Shown: piece after piece, positions 55,397-63,696 of the stretch | How positions within the stretch are numbered: the first letter of the stretch is position 1 | How the letters are laid out: each line of letters starts with the position of its first letter | Assembly: GCA_946221065.1 (NCBI GenBank) | Contig: CAMIIO010000005.1 | Span: 132,710 to 196,709 of the forward strand | Direction of reading: 5' to 3' | Source: an uncultured Rothia sp. | GTDB lineage: Bacteria; Actinomycetota; Actinomycetes; Actinomycetales; Micrococcaceae | DNA length: 64,000 bases | The notes under the pieces: generated by a model | Told to the model about the DNA's origin: nothing | The model's input: only the letters and a program-made list of their open reading frames with translations | Database searches by the model: none | Program-made: the position numbers and the translations under genes

Positions 55397-56935
55397 ATGT
55401 TTTCCCCTACCCCCCCCCGTAGTTTTTCTGTAGTTCGTGGTGCTTCGGTTGCCGGTGTATCTTTGGTGTTGTTGGCTGGTTCTTTTTCTGGTGCTGGTGC
55501 TGCGTCGGTGTCTGAGTATGTTCCTTCTGCTGGTGAGAGGGTGTCTCAGTCGGGGTCGATGACTGCCGCTGTTGGTTCTTCTGCTACTGGGTTTAACTGT
55601 GAGGTGAGCCCGATGAATGGGCGTTCTTCGCAGCGGGTGTTTAATCGGGTTGCTGGCGTGTATCAGGATGGTACGACGTCGTTGGGTGCGCAGGATATTT
55701 TGTTGTTGGGTGATTCTCAGGTGTGGGATCAGTCGTGGGTGGCTCGTGGTGTGCGGCAGGCGGGGTATAACCCGGTGTTGTATCGCTGTGGTGGTATTGG
55801 GATAACGAATTCTCGTCCTGGTTTTTCGGGTTCTTATTACAACGGTGTGGTGGGTAATGAGTGGGATTTGCCGGTGGGTAAGCCGCGTGCTGTGTATATT
55901 CAGGGTTCTGGTAATGATTCGGGTTCGGAGCAGTCTCGTCAGGATGCTATTGCCAAGTTGGGGCCGACGGTGGCTAAGTTGCGTCAGTTGTATCCGGGGG
56001 TACAGATTATTGTGACGGGGCCGGTGGGTTCTGATGTTTCGTGGCAGGGGCATCGGTGGGATATGAATGCTAAGCTTTCGGCTTTTGCTGCGCGTAATGG
56101 TTTGACGTTCATTTCGTATGAGAAGTGGGTGACTGATTATGGTGTGCGCTGGGGTTTGGCTGATGATGTGCATTTTAGGGATGAGAATCAGGGGTTGTTG
56201 GCGGCGCCGATGACTGAGTCGTTGAGGGCTGCTCTTGCCGGGTTTACGTTATTGGGTGGTGTTGAGGGCTATGTGACGAATGGTGGTGGTTCGGCGCGTT
56301 TTGGTGTGCCGTTATCGAATGAGACGGTTTCGGTCGATGGTGGAGTGTGGCAGCGTTTTAGTAAGAATTATTCGGTGTATTGGTCTCCTTTTTCTGGTAC
56401 GCGAAGTGTGTGGTTTAGTGGTGCTATTGGGCAGAAGTTTGCTTCGTTGGGGTATGAGCGCGGGGTTGGTTATCCTGTGGAGGATGAGAGTTCGTATGCT
56501 TATGGTGCGCGGCAGAGTTTTGTGAGGGCTTCGGGTAGGCAGGCTCGTATTTATTGGTCCCCGCAGACGGGTGCTCATGCGATGGTCGGTGGTGGCGCTA
56601 TCTTTGGTAAGTGGGTGGGGGCAGGTCATGCGACTACTGTGGGGTTCCCCACTACTGATGAGCAGGTTCTGCCCTGTGGTGGGGTGGTGCAGTATTTTAA
56701 GAATGCTCGGGGAGGTTCGACTGCTATTTTCTGGTCTCCGACTTCTGGTGCGCATTCGATGGTTTCTGGTGGCGCGATTTATTATAAGTATCTTAATTCT
56801 GGGTATACGTCGGTGTATGGCTACCCGGTTACCGATGAGTATCGGGATGCTGCTGGGGTGGTTCATGTGAAGTTTTCGAAGGGATATGACATTCAGTGGA
56901 CGGAATCCGGCGGGGTGAAGGTTGTTAGAGGTTAG
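55397..56935 (+). CDS. Secreted SGNH-hydrolase-like protein with LGFP repeats
   Basis: 512 residues from ATG 55397. An N-terminal signal peptide (VAGVSLVLLAGSFSGAGA, about residues 16-33, likely cut before ASVSEY) is followed by an SGNH-like domain with LLLGDSQVWDQ near residue 104 and a DxxH pair in DDVHFRDEN near 255, so a catalytic esterase is possible. The C-terminal half has at least four LGFP-type repeats (RFGVPLSNET, GVGYPVEDES, TVGFPTTDEQ, VYGYPVTDEY), which in corynebacterial proteins attach to or act at the cell wall. Codons 5-8 contain a run of nine Cs (55410-55418), a possible phase-variation tract. Confidence 0.85.
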   Translation: MFSPTPPRSFSVVRGASVAGVSLVLLAGSFSGAGAASVSEYVPSAGERVSQSGSMTAAVGSSATGFNCEVSPMNGRSSQRVFNRVAGVYQDGTTSLGAQDILLLGDSQVWDQSWVARGVRQAGYNPVLYRCGGIGITNSRPGFSGSYYNGVVGNEWDLPVGKPRAVYIQGSGNDSGSEQSRQDAIAKLGPTVAKLRQLYPGVQIIVTGPVGSDVSWQGHRWDMNAKLSAFAARNGLTFISYEKWVTDYGVRWGLADDVHFRDENQGLLAAPMTESLRAALAGFTLLGGVEGYVTNGGGSARFGVPLSNETVSVDGGVWQRFSKNYSVYWSPFSGTRSVWFSGAIGQKFASLGYERGVGYPVEDESSYAYGARQSFVRASGRQARIYWSPQTGAHAMVGGGAIFGKWVGAGHATTVGFPTTDEQVLPCGGVVQYFKNARGGSTAIFWSPTSGAHSMVSGGAIYYKYLNSGYTSVYGYPVTDEYRDAAGVVHVKFSKGYDIQWTESGGVKVVRG

Positions 56936-56970
56936 TACCGTAGGGGTTCGCTAGTTTCGTGGGGAGCTGT

Positions 56971-57013
56971 TGTGAGCCGTCTGCCGGTGTGAACCGGTGG
57001 GCGGCTTTTTGTT
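56971..57013 (+). terminator. Intrinsic terminator after the SGNH/LGFP gene
   Basis: AGCCGTCTGCCGGT pairs with ACCGGTGGGCGGCT over a GTGA loop, followed by TTTTTG. It lies about 35 bases past the stop codon. Confidence 0.88.
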
Positions 57014-57065
57014 ATCTGTCGTAGTGTGGAGCTAAAGAGCTGTTCTTCTTCTGAGAGGGTGTTTT

Positions 57066-58112
57066 GTGGTGTTGCGCGAGCCGAATGTTCTGGTTCCTGA
57101 TGTTGCCGAGTATGTTCCCGGTCGGCCGCTGATTTTTCGTGATCTGTCGTGGGCTGAGCGTGAGCCGTATCTAGCGGTGGAAATATTTGATGATGTCTCG
57201 GGTGTTTTGGTGCCGTCGGAGAAGGTGCATAGGGTGCAGCTCTCCCCCGGTGCGTTTATTGGGCTTGATACGCGTGCGCGGGTTTTGGCTGATGCTGGGG
57301 TGTCTGTGGAGAAGTATTGTGGTGGGTATTCGGTGGCGAGTACGGTTCGTAGTGGGTTCTATGGTGTGCCGTGTCCGGAGCATGCGGTGATTGTGAAGGG
57401 TAAGCAGTGTGCCCGGTGTGTGGGGCGGGATGAGTTTTCGGTGATGCATGTGGTACATCGTGGGGCGCGGGTTTCTGATGCGGTGAGGGCGTATGCGGGT
57501 TTGGAGCATTGGTTGTATGTGGCGACGTTTCCGGATGGTTCGTCGAAGGTGGGGACATGTTCGTTGGTGTCTCGGTCGCGGCGTTTGGATGAGCAGGCGG
57601 TAGCGTGCGCGACGTATGTGGCTTGTGCTCGGGATGGGTTGCAGGTGCGGGTGTTGGAAGATGTGGTGAGTCGGGAGGCTTCGTTGCCGCAGGGGAAGTT
57701 GGTGTCGGCTAAGTTTAGGGCGTGGTCGGATGCGTTGCCTATGGGGCAGTTGCGTGAGGCTCATGATGAGGCGGTGGCGTTGGCGCAGTGGGTGTTGCGT
57801 GAGGCGGCGGTTTTGGATGGGTTGTTGGATGAGGGGCAGATTATCTCTGAGCGGTGGGTTCCTTCTACAGCAATGGGGGCAGCTTATCGTGCTTTGGATG
57901 CTGATTCTGGTGAGCGGTTGAGTGGTTATCCTTCGCTGTGGGGCGCTGTGAGCGGGTTTTATGTGTGTGGTGCTACGGGTAAGTTTGTGGTAGGTCATTG
58001 TGGTGATGAGCGGGTGCGGTTGGTGTTTAATATGGCAGAGTTGGTGAATCGGGCGATGGTGCCTTCGTGGGAGGCACCGGTTCAGCCGCATGTTCAGGCG
58101 TCGTTGTTTTAG
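57066..58112 (+). CDS. DUF2797 protein
   Basis: A 348-residue protein of the DUF2797 family, of unknown function. Recognisable segments: LEHWLYVATFPDGSSKVGTC near residue 145, SRSRRLDEQAVACATYVA, QVRVLEDVVSREASLPQ, and in the first half a CxxC-type metal site (VPCPEHAV and KQCARCVG). The C-terminus has ISERW, FYVCGATGKFVVG. It starts with GTG and lies 13 bases before the aldehyde dehydrogenase gene, so they may form a unit. The coding strand is strongly G- and T-rich. Confidence 0.82.
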   Translation: MVLREPNVLVPDVAEYVPGRPLIFRDLSWAEREPYLAVEIFDDVSGVLVPSEKVHRVQLSPGAFIGLDTRARVLADAGVSVEKYCGGYSVASTVRSGFYGVPCPEHAVIVKGKQCARCVGRDEFSVMHVVHRGARVSDAVRAYAGLEHWLYVATFPDGSSKVGTCSLVSRSRRLDEQAVACATYVACARDGLQVRVLEDVVSREASLPQGKLVSAKFRAWSDALPMGQLREAHDEAVALAQWVLREAAVLDGLLDEGQIISERWVPSTAMGAAYRALDADSGERLSGYPSLWGAVSGFYVCGATGKFVVGHCGDERVRLVFNMAELVNRAMVPSWEAPVQPHVQASLF

Positions 58113-58124
58113 GTTTTAGGAGGA

Positions 58125-59687
58125 GTGGTGGTAGGTATTTCGGCTCATGTTTCGGAGCAGATGGTGGCTCGCCTTGTGGGGCGGGTTGTATCTACATCCT
58201 CATCATTGCGGGATGTTCGTCATGCGATGACGGGTGAGGTGTTGTGTCAGGTTCCGGATGCGTGCCCGGCTGATGTTGAGCGTGCTGTTGCAGAGACGCG
58301 TCGGGTGCAGGAGGACTGGGCGCAGAAGCCGATGAGTGAGCGTGTCCGGGTATTTTTGCGTTTTCATGATTTGGTGTTGGCGCGGCAGCAGGAAATTCTT
58401 GATTTGATTCAGTTAGAGAATGGTAAGGCGCGTACTCATGCTTTTGAGGAGGTGTTGGATGTGGCGATGACGTGCCGGTATTATGCTCAGGTGGCTGGGA
58501 AGTTGTTGGCTCCGGTGCGGGTTGCCGGGGCGTTTCCCGTGTTGACGCAGACGCGTGTGATGCGGCGTCCTCGGGGTGTGGTGTCTGTGATTGCGCCGTG
58601 GAACTATCCTTTGACGCTGGCAATTAGCGATGCTATTCCTGCTTTGATCGCAGGTAATGCGGTGGTGTTGAAGCCGGATGAGAAAACGCCCCTGTGCGCT
58701 CTGTGGGCTGCGGCGCTTTTGGAGGAGGCGGGATTGCCGGAGGGTTTATTGCAAGTCGTGCCAGGTGAGGGTGCAGTGCTGGGGGATGCGCTGGTAGACG
58801 GGAGCGATTATGTGATGTTTACGGGTTCTACCGCTACGGGTAGGAAGGTTGCCGGCAAGGCAGGTAAGCGACTGATTGGGTGCTCTATGGAGCTTGGCGG
58901 GAAGAACGCGCTGATTCTTCTGGAGGACGCCGATGTTTCTCGGGCGGTTTCTGGTGCGATACGGGGTTGTTTTTCTAATACGGGGCAGCTGTGTATTTCT
59001 ATTGAGCGTATCTACGTGCCGGCTACGCTGTGGAATGAGTTTGTGCCGGCGTTTGTTACTGCCACTGAAAAGCTACGGCTGGGTGCGGGGATTGATTTTT
59101 CGGCGGATGTTGGATCGCTCATTTCTTCTGAGCAGCTGGGGCGGGTGCAGGGGCATATTCGTAACGCCGTTGCGCAAGGTGCCACCGTATTAGCAGGCGG
59201 TAATCGGCGTGAAGATATTGGGCCGAACTTCTTTGAACCCACCATCCTCACCAACGTTACCGAGCAGATGACGGTGTACCGGCAGGAGACGTTCGGGCCC
59301 GTCGTCAGCTTGTACCGGGTGGAGTCGGTGGATGAAGCCGTTGAGCTCACTAATGCGAGTGAGTATGGGCTTAACGCCAGTATTTGGGGTCAGGATATTG
59401 AGCGTGCGCAGGAGGTTGCCGGGCGGATTCATGCCGGAATCGTGAATATTAATGAGACATATGCTGCGGCGTGGGCGTCTCTTGAAGCGCCTATGGGTGG
59501 CATGAAAAGCTCAGGTATTGGACGCCGTCACGGTGCAGAAGGATTACTTAAATATACGGAGGCGCAGACTATCGCCATTCAGCGGGGTCTTCCGGTGGGT
59601 CAGCCTAATGGTGTGAACCCCCGCCTTTTCGGTGCGCTCGCTACCGCCGGTATGAAGGTACTCAGAAGAATTCCTGGTAAGAAATAG
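58125..59687 (+). CDS. gabD: Succinate-semialdehyde dehydrogenase-like aldehyde dehydrogenase
   Basis: NAD(P)-dependent oxidation of an aldehyde, most like succinate semialdehyde to succinate. 520 residues. Motifs: ISVIAPWNYPLTLAI-like text (SVIAPWNYPLTLAISDAIPA), MELGGKNALILLED with the catalytic Glu, and NTGQLCISIERIYV with the catalytic Cys. AGGAGGAG lies directly before a doublet of GTG codons, so 58125 or 58128 is the start; the later start at 58161 is also possible. The first two thirds are strongly G/T-rich, and this fades in the last third. Confidence 0.87.
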   Translation: MVVGISAHVSEQMVARLVGRVVSTSSSLRDVRHAMTGEVLCQVPDACPADVERAVAETRRVQEDWAQKPMSERVRVFLRFHDLVLARQQEILDLIQLENGKARTHAFEEVLDVAMTCRYYAQVAGKLLAPVRVAGAFPVLTQTRVMRRPRGVVSVIAPWNYPLTLAISDAIPALIAGNAVVLKPDEKTPLCALWAAALLEEAGLPEGLLQVVPGEGAVLGDALVDGSDYVMFTGSTATGRKVAGKAGKRLIGCSMELGGKNALILLEDADVSRAVSGAIRGCFSNTGQLCISIERIYVPATLWNEFVPAFVTATEKLRLGAGIDFSADVGSLISSEQLGRVQGHIRNAVAQGATVLAGGNRREDIGPNFFEPTILTNVTEQMTVYRQETFGPVVSLYRVESVDEAVELTNASEYGLNASIWGQDIERAQEVAGRIHAGIVNINETYAAAWASLEAPMGGMKSSGIGRRHGAEGLLKYTEAQTIAIQRGLPVGQPNGVNPRLFGALATAGMKVLRRIPGKK

Positions 59688-60239
59688 CTAGCTATGCATC
59701 CAGCCGTTGGATATTAGTGAGCGAATGTCGTCCAGGGTTTGAGTGACTGTTTTGGTGCCGGCGATGAGCGGGAGGAAATTAGTATCCCCGGACCAGCGGG
59801 GCACAATATGCTGGTGCAGGTGCGCGGCGATTCCGGCACCTCCCACCTTGCCCTGGTTCATTCCTATGTTGAATCCATCCACCCGGCTCACCTCACGTAA
59901 GACGCGCATACTCTGCTGGGTGAATCGGGCGATCTCGGCGGTTTCTTGCTCTGTAGCATCATCATAATTGGGGATATGACGGTATGGGCACACCAGCAGG
60001 TGCCCCGGATTGTAGGGGTACAGGTTCAATACGACAAAGGCGTGTTCACCACGATGCACAATCAGAGATTCTTCATCGGATCTTTCGGGTGCGGCGCAAA
60101 ACGGGCACGTGTGCTCGGTGTAATCTTTCTGACCGCCCTTCACATAGGCGCGACGGTGCGGAGTCCACAGCCGCTGGAATGCGTCCGGAACGCCGGGAAG
60201 CTCAAAATCATCGGTAGTGTAATCGGGTGAATCAGCCAT
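59688..60239 (-). CDS. HIT-family hydrolase or phosphorylase (AP4A-type)
   Basis: Histidine-triad nucleotide-binding protein of the AP4A phosphorylase-like branch common in actinobacteria. 183 residues. The triad is AAHLHQHIVPRW near residue 137; the N-terminal region has a HTCPFCAAPER zinc-type pair and FVVLNLYPYNPGHLLVCPYR. It converges on the aldehyde dehydrogenase gene with no gap. The substrate (Ap4A or similar dinucleotide) is inferred from the family. Confidence 0.9.
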   Translation of the reverse strand: MADSPDYTTDDFELPGVPDAFQRLWTPHRRAYVKGGQKDYTEHTCPFCAAPERSDEESLIVHRGEHAFVVLNLYPYNPGHLLVCPYRHIPNYDDATEQETAEIARFTQQSMRVLREVSRVDGFNIGMNQGKVGGAGIAAHLHQHIVPRWSGDTNFLPLIAGTKTVTQTLDDIRSLISNGWMHS

Positions 60240-60326
60240 GATTCTAGTCTAGCCGGTGCTACCGTAGGAACGCAGTGACAGTGTGAGCTACGCCAACATG
60301 CCGGTACAAGAAAACAGGAGGAATCT

Positions 60327-61367
60327 GTGACCTTCAGCCTCAATCAACTTACCATCCCAGTATGCGGTGCTCCCATGGCAGGCGGACCCTCCACTCCAGA
60401 ATTGGTGGCAGCTGTCAGTAACGCGGGCGGGCTGGGCATGTTGGGTGCCGGCTACTACGACCTCGCTACACTGAAACAACAAGTGGGCAGAGTGCGGGAA
60501 CTCCTTAACTCAGGCGATGAACCCTTTGGTGTGAATCTTTTTGTTCCTCAAGAACCGATGAACAAAGAGTATTTAGTTGAGCTGGATAATTACCGGAAAA
60601 AGCTACATTTCCTCGCCACCAGGTTTGGGCTTGATGTAGTAAATAATGAGTTGCATATTCCCCAGCATTTTGAGTCGCTAGTTGGTTGGCTTCAAGCTCA
60701 TCCCGTACCCGTTGTCACCTTCACTTTCGGGTTGCCGCCCGAAGGAACCATCCAGTGCTTGCAAGCAGTGGGAACGTCTGTTGGCGTGACGGTCACTACT
60801 GCCGAGGACGCGCTCGCAGCCACCAACGCCGGAGCCGATTTCCTCTGTGTTCAAGGCCCTGACGCCGGCGGGCACCAATCCACCTTCACCATCAGCGCCG
60901 AACCCAACACCGTTCCCCTACCGCAACTTATCCCTCACATACAGGAAACAACGCCCCTATCCCTAATTGCCGGTGGCGGAGTGGCAAGCAGAGAAGACTT
61001 CCACGCAATTCTTGGTTTGGGTGTGCAAGCGGTACACATCGGTACGCTACTACTCCAGGCCCAAGAAACCGGGACGGCTCAAACTCACCTGGACGCGCTG
61101 AACCAGTCAGCCTGGACTGAAACCCGCATCACCCGCGCCTTCACCGGACGCCCGGCGCGCGCCGTCGTCAACGACTTCGTAACCGAATTTGACGAGGTAG
61201 CCCCCGCCGTCTACCCACACGTCCATTATGTGACCGCTCCCCTGCGTGCCGCCGCCAAAAACGCCGACGACGCCCGCTGGATCAGCGCCTGGGCAAGTAC
61301 CGAATACCGACGCTGTGCCTGGGCAAAAAACCTACCAGCAACAGAAATCATCCGCCACCTACGTTGA
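60327..61367 (+). CDS. Nitronate monooxygenase-family flavoprotein
   Basis: 346-residue FMN-dependent TIM-barrel protein of the NMO/2-nitropropane dioxygenase family. Motifs: PVCGAPMAGGPSTPELVAAV, SNAGGLGMLGAGYY, GADFLCVQGPDAGGHQSTFT with the catalytic His region, and SLIAGGGVASREDFHAILGL. Starts with GTG after GGAGGAAT. The plus (coding) strand is C- and A-rich here, in contrast to the G/T-rich genes just upstream. Possible roles are nitronate detoxification or another flavin-dependent oxidation. Confidence 0.88.
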   Translation: MTFSLNQLTIPVCGAPMAGGPSTPELVAAVSNAGGLGMLGAGYYDLATLKQQVGRVRELLNSGDEPFGVNLFVPQEPMNKEYLVELDNYRKKLHFLATRFGLDVVNNELHIPQHFESLVGWLQAHPVPVVTFTFGLPPEGTIQCLQAVGTSVGVTVTTAEDALAATNAGADFLCVQGPDAGGHQSTFTISAEPNTVPLPQLIPHIQETTPLSLIAGGGVASREDFHAILGLGVQAVHIGTLLLQAQETGTAQTHLDALNQSAWTETRITRAFTGRPARAVVNDFVTEFDEVAPAVYPHVHYVTAPLRAAAKNADDARWISAWASTEYRRCAWAKNLPATEIIRHLR

Positions 61368-61452
61368 GGTGTCAAAAATGGGTGAAAATTGAACGATTAT
61401 TAACCCAAAAGTGGCACCTCACCATAAAAAGAAAGAGCTTAGGATAGAGAAC

Positions 61453-61950
61453 ATGTTTGAATTTTCCGAGAAGCAACTACGCACTTGCTTTATTAACTGC
61501 CCCAAAGGTGAAGTCAAACGCATGAATCTACCAGCCAGCTGGCAATCCATGAACGCTGAGAACCTCATTTTCTTCTCCTGGATAGACCCCAAAAACCCGG
61601 CAAAAGGTTACGCGATAGTACCCGAAGAGGACGGCTCGCTACGCGGAGTGCTCCTGCAAAAAGCCAAGGCGAAAAGAAAAGCCGCGCAAATGTGCTCCTT
61701 CTGCATGACGCTACACCCCGGCTCGGGAATCTCCCTCTGGTCAGCACCCAAAGCGGGTGAGGCAGGACGCCGCGGCAACACCCTCGGCACATACGTATGC
61801 TCGGATTTGGATTGCACCGCATACATCATGGGAAAGAAGAAACCCGAAGGCATTCGCCAAATGGACGAAACACTCACCTTCGAGCAGCGAAAGACACGCA
61901 CGCTAGATAACGCACGCGCCTTCGTAACCAAGATTCAGCAAACACCATAG
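61453..61950 (+). CDS. FBP (elongation factor G-binding, treble-clef zinc finger) domain protein
   Basis: 165 residues from ATG 61453 after AGGATAGAGA; an upstream ATG adds 14 residues ahead of homology. The C-terminal treble-clef zinc finger is shown by MCSFCMT near residue 90 and VCSDLDC near residue 116; WIDPKNPAKGYAIVPEED is typical of the actinobacterial FBP domain. FusB-type FBPs bind EF-G on the ribosome and give fusidic acid resistance; the present protein shares only this C-terminal module, so resistance should not be assumed. Ends two bases from the 3' end of the DUF1524 fragment. Confidence 0.82.
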   Translation: MFEFSEKQLRTCFINCPKGEVKRMNLPASWQSMNAENLIFFSWIDPKNPAKGYAIVPEEDGSLRGVLLQKAKAKRKAAQMCSFCMTLHPGSGISLWSAPKAGEAGRRGNTLGTYVCSDLDCTAYIMGKKKPEGIRQMDETLTFEQRKTRTLDNARAFVTKIQQTP

Positions 61951-61952
61951 GA

Positions 61953-62960
61953 TTAAAAATTCCAGACCTTAGTGTAGGCAAGTCTCGCTAAACGCATAGT
62001 TCTCTCTTTAATTCCTTTTTCAGTCCATTGCTGAGCATGAATAACCTCATGAGGGACGCCATAACGAAGCTTTCGCAGTATTTTTTGCTTTTGTTCGAAC
62101 GGCAAATTTTTGAGCTTCGCGGTGTTAGTTTCCCTATCGACAAGAATTAAATTTCCCAAAGAATCAACAAAAGAAACTCCTTCTCCAATGGCGCTACGCG
62201 GGATAAGATGTTCAATGTTCATCGACTCTATCCCCTCATGAGGAATCGATAAATCTTGTGCCCGATGAAGACTGTCCAGAACATACCGCAAGAAGTGGTT
62301 ATCACTATTCAGCGTATATTTTAGTTTACAGAAATGCGTAGAAAACACTTGAAGTTCAGGATAGTGCTTCTTCAACTCATCACGAACCATTTGCAGCGTA
62401 TTTTTCACTAATCGAGGGTTACTCGTACTCGCCAGATATAAATCGCTTGCTGCCTCCGCGAAAAATCGAGTGAACTTATTATTAGGAGATTTAACAATAG
62501 CTACATCCGCACAATGGTACTTTTCTAAGACCACCAAGAATTCTTCAGCCCGCCTCAGTTTGATACGACCCTCTAAGACTCCTCGTAGGAGTGAAATCAG
62601 TAATGGACTAACCTGGTAAGACTTAAAGAGTTTGAGAGCTTCCAGATGCGGTAAAAATCTCCTGTTTTGCTCTGGGTTAAATAACTTCTGATGCTGAGAC
62701 GGAAGATAATTATAGTCCGCATCAAAAATGTACCGATAAATATTTGAATCTAAACGCATCGCATGAAGATGCTCTTCAACATTCTCACAAGTTATAAAAT
62801 TTTCCATGAGCGCAAAAATTTTGGTTTTAGACGCATACCCTTTCCCACGAGAAGACCAATAGGCAAGGAAGAAATCATCGGGCTGAATAGCCGGGTAACG
62901 TTTGATAATCTCATCGAGGTTCTGGGTAATCTCCTGCCAATAGCTCTGCCCCCAACGCAC
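61953..62960 (-). CDS. DUF1524-containing C-terminal part of a split DUF262 protein
   Basis: 335 codons in the frame that continues a DUF262 protein beyond a one-base frameshift. It holds the helical linker region (HLHAMRLDSNIYRYIF) and the HNH-like DUF1524 motif MNIEHLIPRSAIGEG near residue 247, with SLGNLILVDRETNTAKLKN after it. The GTG at 62960 has no convincing ribosome-binding site and no reason to be a natural start. Read with the upstream part it restores a protein of about 570 residues of the GmrSD-like type IV restriction family. Probably inactive as it stands. Confidence 0.72.
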   Translation of the reverse strand: MRWGQSYWQEITQNLDEIIKRYPAIQPDDFFLAYWSSRGKGYASKTKIFALMENFITCENVEEHLHAMRLDSNIYRYIFDADYNYLPSQHQKLFNPEQNRRFLPHLEALKLFKSYQVSPLLISLLRGVLEGRIKLRRAEEFLVVLEKYHCADVAIVKSPNNKFTRFFAEAASDLYLASTSNPRLVKNTLQMVRDELKKHYPELQVFSTHFCKLKYTLNSDNHFLRYVLDSLHRAQDLSIPHEGIESMNIEHLIPRSAIGEGVSFVDSLGNLILVDRETNTAKLKNLPFEQKQKILRKLRYGVPHEVIHAQQWTEKGIKERTMRLARLAYTKVWNF

Positions 62961-63696
62961 GCCGATCGGGTGAAAGCAGTTTTAAAATATGACTCTTAAT
63001 GAGATCAACAGCCGAAAGGTCCATCCCCCTGGAATTTAAGGTAGTAAAAATAGTGTAAGCATCTGCCGCAGTCCCCAGCTCAATCGATACTAGAGTCAGC
63101 CGAAGAACCCGATCCCTCAGCGCTCGCAAGGCTTCGATTTTGTCCGCGGTACTGCCGCTAGAAAGATGCTCACTAATTTTTTGGGCAAAGAAAGTTTTTG
63201 CAGCTTTAAGATTTTTCGCTTCGGTACTGATTCGTGTAGCGTCAAGTGAATTAGGTTGTTCAAAGTGCGTCATCCCGGCATCCGGAACAGCAAGAAGGTC
63301 GTGGAAGTACCGGACGGTGTCCTGAGTTGAATTCTGGCTATTGATCTTAAAGTGCGTGCAGTTATCGTCATCGGTTGTTTCTAGGTATTTTTGCAAGCCG
63401 GCGGCAGAATCTTCACTGAGTGGTGCAAAGGCATCGCGGATAGCCGCTATCAGAAGAGCAATACTGGTTATGCGTTGCTGGCCATCTGTGATGGAATGAG
63501 CATTCTCGACACCTGCGTAAGTGATGATGGAACCGATGAAGTGCTCCCCGCTAGGGCTGGTGAGGATATCTTCCCAAAGTTCTTCAAGCTGGGATTCACC
63601 CCAGGAGTAGATGCGCTGAAATTCGGGGATGCTATAGGTTTGCGTACTCCCACCAAGGAACTCTCGGATGGTGGTGTGGGTGGAATCAATCTGCAT
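62911..63696 (-). CDS. DUF262 (GmrS-like) N-terminal part of a frameshifted gene
   Basis: 261 codons encoding the ParB-like nuclease/NTPase domain of DUF262 proteins: SIPEFQRIYSWGESQLEELW near residue 22, IGSIITYAG, and the diagnostic SITDGQQRITSIALLIAAI near residue 68, then IFTTLNSRGMDLSAVDLIKS. After KLLSPDRRAL the frame reads into GAELLAGDYPEPR and stops. Removing one base from the G5 run at 62953-62949 would give LGQSYWQEITQNLDE and fuse it to the DUF1524 part. Such proteins target modified phage DNA. The AT-rich region upstream suggests an acquired gene. Confidence 0.78.
   Translation of the reverse strand: MQIDSTHTTIREFLGGSTQTYSIPEFQRIYSWGESQLEELWEDILTSPSGEHFIGSIITYAGVENAHSITDGQQRITSIALLIAAIRDAFAPLSEDSAAGLQKYLETTDDDNCTHFKINSQNSTQDTVRYFHDLLAVPDAGMTHFEQPNSLDATRISTEAKNLKAAKTFFAQKISEHLSSGSTADKIEALRALRDRVLRLTLVSIELGTAADAYTIFTTLNSRGMDLSAVDLIKSHILKLLSPDRRALGAELLAGDYPEPR

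Noticed and set aside
55289..56173. Minus-strand open frame of about 290 codons opposite the SGNH/LGFP gene
   Set aside because: Composition is Arg/Thr/His/Pro-rich with no motif; it arises from the G/T-rich coding strand. The SGNH/LGFP protein in the opposite strand has a signal peptide, GDS motif and repeats.
57171..58091. Minus-strand open frame opposite the DUF2797 gene
   Set aside because: Same composition artefact; the plus-strand DUF2797 family motifs are clear.
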